NCBI RefSeq assembly: GCF_035975855.1
Contig: NZ_CP109055.1
Span: 1,240,001-1,304,000 of the forward strand
DNA from: Streptomyces sp. NBC_01304
GTDB taxonomy: Bacteria > Actinomycetota > Actinomycetes > Streptomycetales > Streptomycetaceae
Direction of reading: 5' to 3'
Length of the DNA: 64,000 nt
Shown: piece after piece, positions 1 to 8,467 of the stretch
How positions within the stretch are numbered: position 1 is the first letter of the stretch
Layout of the letters: each line of letters begins with the position of its first letter
Made by a program: the position numbers and the translations under genes
The notes under the pieces: generated by a model
What the model was told of the DNA's origin: nothing
The model's input: the letters and a program-made list of their open reading frames with translations, nothing else
Databases searched by the model: none

Positions 1-2060
1 CAGGGGCGGGTGGCCGTGACCGGCGAGGACGTCCTGAACAGCTCGCCCACTGCGCGCAGTTCGAAGGTGACGGCGCTCTCGCCCTGTGCGGCGGTGAGCC
101 CCTTCACGTAGGCGGCGTTCGCGCACGTCCCGGTGAGGAAGCGGCGCGTGCCGTCCTTCAGGACGCGGTACAGCTCGTAGTGGCGGACACGCCCGGAGGC
201 GCCCTGCCACGACAGGCGGAACTGGCCGTCGGCGGTGGCCTTGTCGACCTTGAGCCCGCTCGGGGCGGGCACCGGCTCGTCGGCGTCGCGGACGGTGAGC
301 CCGCCGAGCCGGTACTTCACCGCGCCGCTGCCGGACAGCCGTACCGCCAGGCCGTACACCGTGCCGGTGCCGAGCGAGGACAGCCGCACGGTCGCCTTCG
401 ACCAGCCGCCCGCGCTCAGGGTCCCGGCGGGCAGGAAGCTGTACGTGAGCGGGGCGCCGGGCTTGGCCGGCTCGCGCAGGGCGACGCCCAGCTCGACCTT
501 GACCGAGCCCGACTCGACGCGCTGGGTCAGCTCCACGACGGTCGCGGAGCTCAACGGCAGCCGGGTGGCGTGCAGTTCGACGGTTGTGGGCTTGTTGAGG
601 GTGCCGCTAACCAGGAGGCTGGACCCGCCGCGCCAGGCGTCGGCGAAGTCGAGGGTGACGGCCGGGCGGCTGCCGGTGGTGCGCACGACCCAGCGGCGGC
701 CGGGCAGGCGGTCCTGGAGGCCGAGCTGGTTCCAGGCGGCGTCGGAGCGGACCGCGCCGCCCTCGTACCACTTGAGGCCGTGACCGGTGTTGAAGCTGCA
801 GCCGAAGGGCAGCGCGGAGACGGTGGAACGGTCGGCGACCGCGGAGGCCGGGGCGCGCCAGGTGCCGCCCGGCTTGGCGGGGTCGAGCGATTCGCCGGTC
901 CAGAAGCGGTCGTCGGCCGCGTGGAACTGGCCGGGGGTGCGGGTCTGAGCGGGCAGCTGGTTGCGGGTCCACTCGGGCCGGTAGAAGCCGAAGGAGGTGA
1001 CGTGCGAGCCGGTGGAGGGGATGACCGCGTCCCACTTGACCTGGGTGTTCCAGCCGTTCGACTCGACGTCGATGCCCGCCCACAGCTCGTAGCGGTCACG
1101 GTCGAGGTCCTGAGCGAGCTGCCCGGAGGAGGAGAGGTCCTCCGCTGTCCAGTTGAAGTTCAGGAACATCGAGTCGGCCGCCAGGAAGAAGTCCTGGTTC
1201 TGCGCGTTGAGGTCGTCCTGCCAGCTGATCGCGCCCGACTTGACCATCGAGTCGTACCAGTTGACGCGCAGCCCGTGCGGCTCACCCAGGCGCTTCAACT
1301 CCTTGAGGAACGCGATCATTTGGGCCGCGAGCGCGGCGTCCCCTCCCCCGGTCTCGGTGTTGACGAACCAGCCGTCGAAACCGTACGAGGTGGCGACCCG
1401 CACCAGCTTTTCCGCGATCGGGAATCTGCCGAGGGAGTCCTTCTGCACCAGGTCGCGGGTCCACTGGAGCTGACCGCCGTACGCGGCCGGCGGCAGGAAG
1501 ATGTTGCCGAGGACGGGCACGCCGTTGCGGTGGGCGGCGTCGACGACCGGCGCGTTCGGGGCCAGGACGATGCCTTCGCCCGACGAGCCGCCCCAGAAGA
1601 CGAGTTCGTCGATGTACGCCCAGTGGGTCAGGGCGTAGTAGTCGGCGGTGGCGGCACCCTGCGAGGGGTTGGCCGCGGTCGGGGCGAAAGAGACCAGGGA
1701 GTCGATGCGGGCCTGTCCGGCGCGGGCCGTGGTGTTCACGGGGACGGGCGTGAAGCGGCTCGCGAGCGGCACGGTCGAGCGGTTGAAGGCGAGGTCGGCG
1801 TCGCCCTCGGGGGTCCAGGTCTTCAAGGAGCGCCACACGGCACCCGGGTCCGGGGTGCCGGTGGGCAGCGAGTCGGGGAACCAGTAGGAGGCGTACGGCT
1901 GCAGGTTCTCGACGGCCTGCGGCTTGCCGGCCGCCGCGTGGGCCACCGACGGCGCGAGCAGGGCCGCGGCCGCGCCGGCGGTGCTCAGGACGACCGTGCG
2001 GCGCGTGGGGCCGGTGGCTCTCACGTCGCTGGTGCGGAGGGTGGGAGGTGTGCGGGTCAT
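1..2060 (-). CDS. GH85 endo-beta-N-acetylglucosaminidase, secreted (3' end outside window)
   Basis: Cleaves the chitobiose core of N-linked glycans, presumably outside the cell. The N-terminus carries a Tat-like signal (TRRTVVL at residues 19-25, hydrophobic run, then AHA near residue 42). The GH85 barrel follows from about residue 50, with the catalytic pair in FVNTETGG (Asn234 and Glu236; in this family Asn orients the oxazoline intermediate and Glu is acid/base). Residues after about 450 look like beta-sandwich carbohydrate-binding and FnIII-like modules. About 687 residues are visible and the reading frame is still open at base 1. It is the last visible gene of the operon that starts with the solute-binding protein, 25 bp after the GH5-like gene. 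Family assignment is confident; substrate preference (high-mannose versus complex N-glycan) cannot be read from the sequence. Confidence 0.9.
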   Translation of the reverse strand, partial: MTRTPPTLRTSDVRATGPTRRTVVLSTAGAAAALLAPSVAHAAAGKPQAVENLQPYASYWFPDSLPTGTPDPGAVWRSLKTWTPEGDADLAFNRSTVPLASRFTPVPVNTTARAGQARIDSLVSFAPTAANPSQGAATADYYALTHWAYIDELVFWGGSSGEGIVLAPNAPVVDAAHRNGVPVLGNIFLPPAAYGGQLQWTRDLVQKDSLGRFPIAEKLVRVATSYGFDGWFVNTETGGGDAALAAQMIAFLKELKRLGEPHGLRVNWYDSMVKSGAISWQDDLNAQNQDFFLAADSMFLNFNWTAEDLSSSGQLAQDLDRDRYELWAGIDVESNGWNTQVKWDAVIPSTGSHVTSFGFYRPEWTRNQLPAQTRTPGQFHAADDRFWTGESLDPAKPGGTWRAPASAVADRSTVSALPFGCSFNTGHGLKWYEGGAVRSDAAWNQLGLQDRLPGRRWVVRTTGSRPAVTLDFADAWRGGSSLLVSGTLNKPTTVELHATRLPLSSATVVELTQRVESGSVKVELGVALREPAKPGAPLTYSFLPAGTLSAGGWSKATVRLSSLGTGTVYGLAVRLSGSGAVKYRLGGLTVRDADEPVPAPSGLKVDKATADGQFRLSWQGASGRVRHYELYRVLKDGTRRFLTGTCANAAYVKGLTAAQGESAVTFELRAVGELFRTSSPVTATRP

Positions 2061-2085
2061 GGCTGGTTTCTCCTTGATGAGGGAA

Positions 2086-3387
2086 TCAGTCGACCTCTTC
2101 GGGGGTGACCACCGCGGTGATGCCGCGGGCGGCCAGGTGTGCCGTGTCGTGCGCGTGCTCGGCGAGGACCACGGCGGGGCGGACGCCCTGGGCCGTGAGC
2201 GTGGTCCAGGCCTCGAAGAAGGCGCCGCCGGGGGCGCAGGTGGCCCGCTTCGGCGACGCGAGGGTGTCGCCGGTGTCCACGACGAGTGCGGTCGTACGCG
2301 GCTGCGGCCGGTGCTTGCGTCCTCGCCAGTCCTCGACGATCCGGGCGATCGCCGTGCCTGCGGGCTTGACCTCGCGGTCGTTGGTCAACAGGCCGAGGCT
2401 GTATTCGAGTTCGGGGAAATCGGCGAGGTCGCGGGACACGTCGTGCGAGCACCACCAGGTGACGCCCCACACGTCTGCGCAGTCCAGCGCGTTGGCGATG
2501 GTCTGCTCGGTGAAGTGCGCGGCGTGCTCGGCGGGGATGTGCGGGGCGGGCGCGCCGACCTCCTGCAGCCAGAGCGGCCGGTGCGGGTCGGTGTGCCAGG
2601 CGCGGGCCAGTTCGATCAGGTACGCGGCGTGGTGCTCGGTCGCCGTGCCGGTACGTCCGTGGCGCTGGGCGGTGCCGTTGAAGACCCAGGAGTGCACGGC
2701 GGTCGCGGCGCCCAGCCGGGCGGCCTGGGCGGGGGTGAAGGGGTGGGCGTCGTGATACCAGGCGGCGTCGTACTCGGCGTGCAGATGGAACTTGCCGGGT
2801 GCGCCCGCCTCGCAGGCCGCGAGCATCCGCTCCAGCCAACTGGCCGCCTGTTCATGGGAGATGCGGTCCGGGTCGGGGTGCGGGTCGTGCGAGAACTGGT
2901 TGATCTCGTTGCCGATGGTCATGCCGAGGAAGTTCGGCCGGTCGGCGAGTGCGGCCGCGAGGGTGCGCAGGTACTCCTCCTGGCCGGAGATCACCTCGGG
3001 GTCGGCGAAGATGTTGCGCCGGTGCCAGGTCTGGGTCCAGGCGGGCAGGAAGTCGAAGCTGGACAGGTGCCCCTGCAGGCCGTCCACGTTGACGTCGAGG
3101 CCGCGCTCGGCGGCGGCGTCCGTGAGCTGCACCAGCTGCTCGACCGCCCGGGGCCGGATCAGGGTGCGGTTGGGCTGGAACAGGGGCCACAGCGGGAAGA
3201 CCCGGATGTGGTCGAGGCCCAGGGCCGCGATCGAGTCGAGGTCGGCGCGTACGGCATCGAGGTCGAAGTCCAGCCAGTGGTGGAACCAGCCTTGGGTGGG
3301 CGTGTAGTTGGCGCCGAAGCGCAGGGTGCGGGGGGCGTCGGGCACAGGGAAGTCCTTGCGGTACAGGGGTGGACGGGTGGCGGTCAC
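2086..3387 (-). CDS. GH5-like (beta-mannosidase/cellulase-type) glycoside hydrolase, cytoplasmic
   Basis: A TIM-barrel retaining glycosidase of 433 residues. The acid/base is in TIGNEINQF (Glu161) and the nucleophile in LWLQEVGAP (Glu276), the clan GH-A layout. FGANYTP near residue 24 is the usual first strand. There is no signal peptide, so it should act on sugars already imported. I chose the GTG start 5 bp after the preceding permease stop, with an AAGGG box about 10 nt upstream; the open frame extends further but would run through the permease gene. Its place between an oligosaccharide ABC importer and a GH85 enzyme suggests that it trims imported N-glycan or mannan fragments. Exact substrate unknown. 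Confidence 0.85.
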   Translation of the reverse strand: MTATRPPLYRKDFPVPDAPRTLRFGANYTPTQGWFHHWLDFDLDAVRADLDSIAALGLDHIRVFPLWPLFQPNRTLIRPRAVEQLVQLTDAAAERGLDVNVDGLQGHLSSFDFLPAWTQTWHRRNIFADPEVISGQEEYLRTLAAALADRPNFLGMTIGNEINQFSHDPHPDPDRISHEQAASWLERMLAACEAGAPGKFHLHAEYDAAWYHDAHPFTPAQAARLGAATAVHSWVFNGTAQRHGRTGTATEHHAAYLIELARAWHTDPHRPLWLQEVGAPAPHIPAEHAAHFTEQTIANALDCADVWGVTWWCSHDVSRDLADFPELEYSLGLLTNDREVKPAGTAIARIVEDWRGRKHRPQPRTTALVVDTGDTLASPKRATCAPGGAFFEAWTTLTAQGVRPAVVLAEHAHDTAHLAARGITAVVTPEEVD

Positions 3388-3392
3388 CGGGC

Positions 3393-4295
3393 TCAGCCCT
3401 TGACCGCGCCCTCGCCGACCCCGCGGAAGAAGTAGCGCTGCAGACAGGCGAACATCACGATGAGCGGGGCGACGGCGATGATGGTGCCGGCGGCCACCAG
3501 GCGCTGGTTGTTGGCGAACGTGCCGTGCAGGTAGTCCAGTCCGATGGTGAGCGTGAAGTTGGACTGGTCGCTCAGCACGATCAGCGGCCACAGGAAGTCG
3601 TCCCAGGCACCCATGAAGGAGAAGATCGCGACGACGGCGACGGTGCCCTTCACGGCGGGCAGCGCGATCCGGGTGAAGCGCTGCCAGGCGTTGGCGCCGT
3701 CGCAGTACGCGGCCTCCTCGATCTCGTACGGGATGTTGGAGAAGGCGTTGCGCATGAGGAGCACGTTCAGGGCGCCGATGCAGCCGGGCAGCACCACTCC
3801 GGTCAGGGTGTTGTTGAGCTGCAGCTCCCGCATGGTGATGAACTGGGCGATGATGATCGACTCGACGGGCACCAGCATGGCCATCACGAAGGCCACGGTG
3901 GCGAGCTTGCGGCCCTTGAACTTCAGCCGGGCCAGGGCGTATCCGGCGAGCGCGGCGCCCACACAGTTGGTGAGGACGTTGGCGGTGGCGACCTTCAGGG
4001 AGTTCAGAGCGAAGTCCCAGACCGGGATGAGCTCCGCGACCTTGGAGTAGTTGCCGAGGGTCGGCTCGGAGGGCAGCAGGTCGGGCGGGTAGCTGTAGAT
4101 GTCCTCGCCGGGGCCCTTGAGGGAGGTGGACAGCTGCCACAGGAAGGGGCCGACCAGGAGGGCGAAGACGGCGAGGAGCAGCAGGTAGCGCAGCACGAGC
4201 TGCCACACCGGCGGGCGGCGGCCGCCCTCGGCCTCGAACCTGGCCTTGATCCCTTTGCGCGTACGGGACTTGGTGGTGGTGCCCTGGGTGCTCAC
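3393..4295 (-). CDS. Carbohydrate ABC transporter permease, MalG type
   Basis: Inner-membrane subunit of a CUT1 sugar importer, 300 residues. Six hydrophobic segments can be drawn, the first at about residues 25-48. The cytoplasmic coupling loop carries the EAA motif (EIEEAAYCDGANAWQRF, then the conserved LP), which docks on the ATPase. The GTG start overlaps the stop of the upstream permease in a GTGA arrangement, so the two are translationally coupled. No ATPase gene lies in the operon, which is normal in Streptomyces, where the shared ATPase MsiK serves many CUT1 importers. Confidence 0.93.
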   Translation of the reverse strand: MSTQGTTTKSRTRKGIKARFEAEGGRRPPVWQLVLRYLLLLAVFALLVGPFLWQLSTSLKGPGEDIYSYPPDLLPSEPTLGNYSKVAELIPVWDFALNSLKVATANVLTNCVGAALAGYALARLKFKGRKLATVAFVMAMLVPVESIIIAQFITMRELQLNNTLTGVVLPGCIGALNVLLMRNAFSNIPYEIEEAAYCDGANAWQRFTRIALPAVKGTVAVVAIFSFMGAWDDFLWPLIVLSDQSNFTLTIGLDYLHGTFANNQRLVAAGTIIAVAPLIVMFACLQRYFFRGVGEGAVKG

Positions 4296-5275
4296 GCGTC
4301 CTCCTTCCGGTCGGCGCGCAGCACGAGCAGCATCAGGCCGAGTGTGATGACGAAGACGACGACGGACAGGGCCGAGGCGTAACCGACGCGGCCGGTCAGG
4401 CCGGTGCCGACCTGCTTGATGAGCATGACGAGGGTGGTGTCCTCGCCGCCGGGACCGCCGTTCGGCCCGGCCATCAGATAGACCTCGGAGAAGACCTTGA
4501 AGGCGTTGACCGAGGACAGGGCGGCGACCAGGACCATGGTGGAGCGCACGGCCGGGACGGTGACGGTGAAGAAGCGGCGGACCGCTCCCGCGCCGTCCAC
4601 GGCACAGGCCTCGTGCAGTTCGCGCGGTACGTTCCCGAGCGCCGCCATGTAAATGATCATGTAGTAGCCGAGGCCCTTCCAGACCGTGACCAGCATGGCG
4701 CTGATGAGCAGCAGCCACTGGTCGCTGAGGAAGGAGATCGGCCCGACGCCGATCGCGCCGAGCACGGCGTTGACCAGGCCGCGGTCGTCGAGGAGCCAGA
4801 CCCAGATCAGGCCGACCACGACGACGGAGGCGACGACCGGGGTGTAGAAGGCGGAGCGGAAGAAGCCGATGCCCGGGAGGTACTTCTGCACGAGCATCGC
4901 GAGCAGCAGGGGCAGGATCACCAGGAGCGGGACGACGCCGGCCATGTACAGCAGGCTGTTGCGCAGGGCGGTCCAGAACATGTCGTCATGGATCAGCTCC
5001 TGGTAGTTGGCGCCGCCGGTCCACTGCCCCTCGATGAGGGTGCGCCGGTCGGTGAAGGAGCTCCGTACCGTCGAGAGGAACGGGAAGAGGACGAAGCCCC
5101 CGATGATCGCCAGGCCGGGCAGCAGGAACAGCCAGGGGGTGCCGGGCAGATGGGTGCGGATGCCCTTGCGGCGCTCGGCGCCGGGCGTGGTGCGGGAGCG
5201 GGGGGTGGCCGGGGAGCCGGTGGCCGGTCCGGTCTTGGCGACCGGCTCACCGTTCGTCGTCGGCAGGGCAGTCAT
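4292..5275 (-). CDS. Carbohydrate ABC transporter permease, MalF type
   Basis: Partner permease of 327 residues. A charged, Pro/Thr-rich cytoplasmic N-terminus of about 45 residues is followed by six predicted membrane helices and the EAA loop (ELHEACAVDGAGAVRRF). The start is preceded by GAGGAA. The 5' end is unusual: the first codons and start site are duplicated 26 bp upstream with one mismatch, making an out-of-frame mini-ORF that ends in an ATGA overlap with this start (see separate entry). It overlaps the MalG-type gene by 4 bp. Confidence 0.93.
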   Translation of the reverse strand: MTALPTTNGEPVAKTGPATGSPATPRSRTTPGAERRKGIRTHLPGTPWLFLLPGLAIIGGFVLFPFLSTVRSSFTDRRTLIEGQWTGGANYQELIHDDMFWTALRNSLLYMAGVVPLLVILPLLLAMLVQKYLPGIGFFRSAFYTPVVASVVVVGLIWVWLLDDRGLVNAVLGAIGVGPISFLSDQWLLLISAMLVTVWKGLGYYMIIYMAALGNVPRELHEACAVDGAGAVRRFFTVTVPAVRSTMVLVAALSSVNAFKVFSEVYLMAGPNGGPGGEDTTLVMLIKQVGTGLTGRVGYASALSVVVFVITLGLMLLVLRADRKEDA

Positions 5276-5301
5276 GGGTTCCTCGTCGACAGGGCAGTCA
5301 T
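5273..5301 (-). CDS. Nine-codon upstream mini-ORF (MTALSTRNP) made by duplication of the permease start
   Basis: A copy of about 21 bp of the permease start region lies 26 bp upstream of it. The copied ATG opens a nine-codon frame ending in TGA, and this TGA overlaps the true permease ATG as ATGA. The Shine-Dalgarno box of the permease (GAGGAA) lies inside the mini-ORF. AGGGAACC lies upstream of the mini-ORF itself. The arrangement would couple or throttle translation of the permease. That the peptide is made is inference. Confidence 0.4.
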
Positions 5302-5316
5302 GGTCCAGGTTCCCTG

Positions 5317-5336
5317 GGCTGAGCCTCCGCTCAGCC
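5317..5336 (-). terminator. Intra-operon hairpin after the solute-binding protein gene
   Basis: A perfect 8-bp inverted repeat (GGCTGAGC, loop CTCC, GCTCAGCC) overlaps the stop codon of the binding-protein gene. No T-tract follows. In sugar importers such hairpins stabilise the binding-protein message or cut read-through, so the binding protein outnumbers the permeases. That role is inferred here. Confidence 0.55.
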
Positions 5337-6629
5337 GGCCTGCTGCAGCAGCTTGTCGCACTCGGCGGCCGCGTCGTCCAGGGCCTGCTTCGCGGACTTC
5401 TTGCCCTGCATCGCCTTGGCGACCTCGTTCTTGAGGGCGGTCTTCATCTGCTCGCTGAAGACGGCGGGGGTGTAGTTGACCGCGGTCTTGAGCGCCTTGG
5501 CGGCGGCGACCCGGACCCGGCCCTCGTCGGTGCCGCCGTCCTCGGAGAAGTACTTGTCGTCGAGGCTGCCCTTGGTGGACGGGAAGATCGCCACCTTGTG
5601 CGCGAACGCCATCTGGTTATCGGCGTCGGTCACCCAGTGCGCGAACGCCACGGCGGCCGGCTTGACCTTGGAGGTGGCGTTCACCATCAGGCCCTGGACG
5701 TACATGTTGTCCTTGCCGGTGTTGTTCACCGCGGGCGTGATGCCGATGTTCTTGTACAGGCTCGGGGCCTCGTCCTTGTACTTCGCCAGGTCGCCGGCGC
5801 CGCCCGGGTTCATGGCGATGGACTGCTGCTGGAACTTGCGGCCGGCCGACTCGGCGACGCTGGTCAGGGCGCCGGAGTCGAGCGCCTTGGCGTCGTACAA
5901 CTCCTTGTACTTCTCGACCAGTTCGATGCCCTTGGGCTCGTTGAAGGTGAACTTCGACATGTCGTCGTTCATCAGCTTCACGCCGTAGCGCCCGAAGTCC
6001 TCGACGGCCGGGGCGTTGGCGAGCATGGCGATCTTGCCGTTGCTCTCGTCCGCCATCGTCAGGGCGTCCTTGAAGAGCTGGTCGTACGACGTCGGGGGCT
6101 TCTCGGGGTCGAGACCCGCGTCCTTGAAGAGCTTCTTGTTGTAGAACATCGGCCCGGTGTTGAGGTACCAGGGGAAGGCGTACGTGCCCTCCTTGCCCGG
6201 CATCGCATGGCTCTTCCAGGCGCCTTCGAGGTATTCGCCCTTGTACTTGGCCGCGGCCTCGTCGAGGTTGAGCGCCAGGCCCGCCTTGGCGAGCGGGGTC
6301 GCCAGGTCCGGGGAGACGTTGACGACGTCGGGCAGCGTCTCGCCTGCGGCGTCGGCGCTCAGCTTGTCGGCGTAGCCCTCGGCCGGCTGGTCGATCCACT
6401 CGATCTTGACGTCCGGGTACTTCTTCTCGAAGCCGTCGATGACGCCCTCGAAGTAGTCCTTGAAGTTCGTCTTGAGGTTCCAGGTCTGGAACTTGACGGT
6501 GCCTTCGATCTTCCCGGACGCGTCGTTGCTGCCGCCGCCCGACCCCCCGTCGCCCCCGCAGGCCGTCATGACGAGTGCCGAAGTGATCGCGATCGCCGTG
6601 GCAGTGACTGCTCTACGGGATATCCGCAT
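5331..6629 (-). CDS. Extracellular solute-binding lipoprotein of the sugar ABC importer
   Basis: Family 1 sugar-binding protein, 432 residues, tethered outside the membrane. The start MRISRRAV is preceded by AAAGGAG at good distance; an upstream in-frame ATG 16 codons earlier lacks a box. The signal peptide ends in a lipobox-like VMTAC, followed by a Gly/Ser linker. The body has typical sugar-binder features (FPWYLNTGPMFYNKKLFKDAG and a final helix-rich region). First gene of the operon and closest to the regulated promoter. Confidence 0.93.
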   Translation of the reverse strand: MRISRRAVTATAIAITSALVMTACGGDGGSGGGSNDASGKIEGTVKFQTWNLKTNFKDYFEGVIDGFEKKYPDVKIEWIDQPAEGYADKLSADAAGETLPDVVNVSPDLATPLAKAGLALNLDEAAAKYKGEYLEGAWKSHAMPGKEGTYAFPWYLNTGPMFYNKKLFKDAGLDPEKPPTSYDQLFKDALTMADESNGKIAMLANAPAVEDFGRYGVKLMNDDMSKFTFNEPKGIELVEKYKELYDAKALDSGALTSVAESAGRKFQQQSIAMNPGGAGDLAKYKDEAPSLYKNIGITPAVNNTGKDNMYVQGLMVNATSKVKPAAVAFAHWVTDADNQMAFAHKVAIFPSTKGSLDDKYFSEDGGTDEGRVRVAAAKALKTAVNYTPAVFSEQMKTALKNEVAKAMQGKKSAKQALDDAAAECDKLLQQAG

Positions 6630-6700
6630 GGCCGGGGCTCCTTTGCTCGGACCTGGACAGAAAGTGGCGCGGGGCAATGTCCTCCCTCGCGGCGGCGCTG

Positions 6701-6730
6701 ACGCTACTAATGCGGTTTAGTACGTGTCAA
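6701..6730 (-). promoter_or_regulatory. Probable promoter of the glycan operon
   Basis: On the minus strand a perfect -35 box (TTGACA, at 6725-6730) is followed after 18 bp by TAGCGT (6701-6706), which keeps the TA...T of a -10 box. The LacI-type operator fills the spacer, so repressor binding would directly block RNA polymerase. Confidence 0.6.
6706..6721. promoter_or_regulatory. LacI-family operator 1
   Basis: ACTAATGCGGTTTAGT is a 16-bp pseudo-palindrome centred on CG, with 6 of 8 half-site positions symmetric. The central CG step is typical of LacI/PurR-family operators. It sits between the -35 and -10 of the operon promoter. A near-identical site lies 128 bp away. Confidence 0.7.
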
Positions 6731-6798
6731 CGGTTGGCCGCGAAATAGGCCTTAACCCCAGCTCAGGACAGGTAAGTTGAGTTGCTTCGACCGAACCG

Positions 6799-6827
6799 TT
6801 GACAGCGAATCGAAGACCGGCCAAGCT
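6799..6827 (+). promoter_or_regulatory. Possible divergent promoter toward the LacI gene
   Basis: TTGACA is followed after 17 bp by CAAGCT, a weak -10. The 11 bp around this -35 box (6794-6804) are the exact inverted copy of the 11 bp around the opposing one (6725-6735). Transcription from here would leave a leader of about 320 nt before the LacI gene, so a second, closer promoter is possible. Confidence 0.35.
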
Positions 6828-6833
6828 GTGGCC

Positions 6834-6849
6834 ACTAATGCGCTTTAGT
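6834..6849. promoter_or_regulatory. LacI-family operator 2
   Basis: ACTAATGCGCTTTAGT is a 16-bp palindrome with 7 of 8 half-site positions symmetric and a central CG. It differs from operator 1 at one base. It lies at the expected transcription start of the divergent promoter, consistent with autoregulation or with looping to operator 1. Confidence 0.7.
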
Positions 6850-7160
6850 CAATTGGGCTCCGAGCGCCCTTTCCCGTACGCATGCGAAAGCGGTTCAGTC
6901 ATGGGCAACGGCGCCACCGCGCGCGTGCGCAACGCTCTGCGCAGTCAGGTGCGCGGGACCGAGGCCGTGTGCCAGGGTCGTAGCGCCCACGGTCCCGGTC
7001 CGGCCGTCACCGTCACCGCCGCCGTCCAAGTGGCGGACGGGCAGTACCTGTTGGGCGTACCGGAGACACCATCGACCACGACGACAGCGAAGTGTGCAGC
7101 CGGGCCGGCCGCGAGGCCGGCCCGGAGCCAGGAGCACGGACCGCACGGGGAGCCGCCACG
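6850..7160. other. Gene-free leader region before the LacI gene
   Basis: Together with the operators upstream this makes about 530 bp without a convincing gene. A 121-codon frame on the plus strand starts at the TTG of the -35 box and has no ribosome site or recognisable composition, so I do not call it. Nothing else is visible apart from the LacI ribosome site (GGGGAG) at the end. Confidence 0.5.
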
Positions 7161-8231
7161 ATGACACCGCCACCGCCGGGCGACGGCGCCAGGACAACTC
7201 CCGCGCGCAGGCCCACGATCAAGGACATCGCACGTCGCGCGGGCGTGTCCGAGAGCGCGGTCTCCTTCGCCCTGAACGGCCGGCCCGGCGTGTCGCAGGG
7301 CACCAGGGACCGGATCAACCGGGTGGCCGAGGAGCTGGGCTGGCAGCCCAACAGCGCCGCCCGGGCCCTGTCCGGGGAGCGCTCGGGCTGCGTCGGGATG
7401 GTCCTTGCGCGGCCCGCGCACACCTTGGGCGTCGAGTCGTTCTTCCTCCAGCTCGTCTCCGGCGTCCAGGAAGTGCTCGCCGCCCGGAAGGTCGCGCTGC
7501 TGTTCCAGGTCGTCGAGGACATCGACACCGAGTGTGCGGTGTACAAGCGGTGGTGGGCCGAGAAGCGCGTCGACGGCGTGCTGGTCGTCGACCCGCGCGC
7601 CCACGACCCCCGCCCCGAACTCCTCGCCTCCCTCGACCTGACCGCGGTCGTCATCGGTGCGCCCGCCCCCGGCGAGGACACCCCGCACGTGTCCTCCGTG
7701 TGGGCCGACGACTCCGCCGCCATGGCCTCCGTCCTCGCCCATCTGCACGGCCTCGGCCATCGCCGCATCGTGCACGTCGCGGGGATGCCGGGCCTCGCCC
7801 ACACCGAACGCCGGATCCGCTCGCTGCGTACCGAGGCGGCCCGCCTCGGCCTGCACGGCATCCGCTCGGTGACCACCGACTACTCCGACGCGGAGGGCGC
7901 CGAGGCGACCCGCCGCATCCTGGACGAGCCGGAGCCGCCCACCGCGATCGTCTTCGACAACGACGTGATGGCGGTCGCGGGCTCGGCCGTCGCCGCCGAG
8001 CGCGGCATCCAGGTGCCGGACCGGCTGTCCATCGTGGCCTGGGACGACTCGGCCCTGTGCCGGGTGACCCACCCCCGCCTCACCGCCCTGGTCCGCGACA
8101 CCTCGGGGTTCGGCCGCCTCGCCGCCCAGGAACTGCTCGACCGCCTGGACGGCGGCCCGGTCCGCAGCATCCAGGCCGAGCTTCCGCACCTGGAGCCTCG
8201 GGAGAGCACGGCGCCGCCGGCCGCGGGGTGA
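7161..8231 (+). CDS. LacI-family transcriptional regulator
   Basis: 356 residues. The N-terminal helix-turn-helix (TIKDIARRAGVSESAVSFAL, residues 19-38) and hinge helix (NSAARALSGERSGCVGMVL) are followed by a periplasmic-binding-protein-like effector domain, ending in the usual FDNDVMAVA, WDDSALCRVTHPRLT and E-L-L-D-R signature. The start MTPPPPGDG has GGGGAG upstream; the frame opens 23 codons earlier without a site. Divergent from the glycan operon, with two matching operators between them: very likely its repressor, released by an imported oligosaccharide. Confidence 0.93.
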   Translation: MTPPPPGDGARTTPARRPTIKDIARRAGVSESAVSFALNGRPGVSQGTRDRINRVAEELGWQPNSAARALSGERSGCVGMVLARPAHTLGVESFFLQLVSGVQEVLAARKVALLFQVVEDIDTECAVYKRWWAEKRVDGVLVVDPRAHDPRPELLASLDLTAVVIGAPAPGEDTPHVSSVWADDSAAMASVLAHLHGLGHRRIVHVAGMPGLAHTERRIRSLRTEAARLGLHGIRSVTTDYSDAEGAEATRRILDEPEPPTAIVFDNDVMAVAGSAVAAERGIQVPDRLSIVAWDDSALCRVTHPRLTALVRDTSGFGRLAAQELLDRLDGGPVRSIQAELPHLEPRESTAPPAAG

Positions 8232-8467
8232 CCCACCCCGGTCCGGAAATCCCGGGCCCGTCCGCGCCGCCAACTCCTTTCGTGAGAGGTGGCGTTCCGC
8301 ATGCGGACGGGCCTTGACTTCCCAAGACCCTCGCGCGACATTCCCTGACGCGGCATCAGAACCAGTGCCGCCCGGCCCTCCCCGCTTCGCGCGCCGCAGC
8401 ACTCCCCGCTTCCCCCTCACCTCTCAGGACCCACCCCGCAGGACTCACCTCGCAGGAGCGATCCGTC

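Noticed and set aside
180..2108. Long plus-strand frame (642 codons) opposite the GH85 gene
   Set aside because: It is the antisense shadow of the GH85 gene; Gly/Arg/Ala/Val-rich without any domain, as expected for the complement of high-GC codons.
6799..7164. 121-codon frame between the LacI operators and the LacI gene
   Set aside because: It starts at the TTG of a -35 box, has no ribosome site, contains operator 2, and runs into the LacI start with low-complexity sequence.
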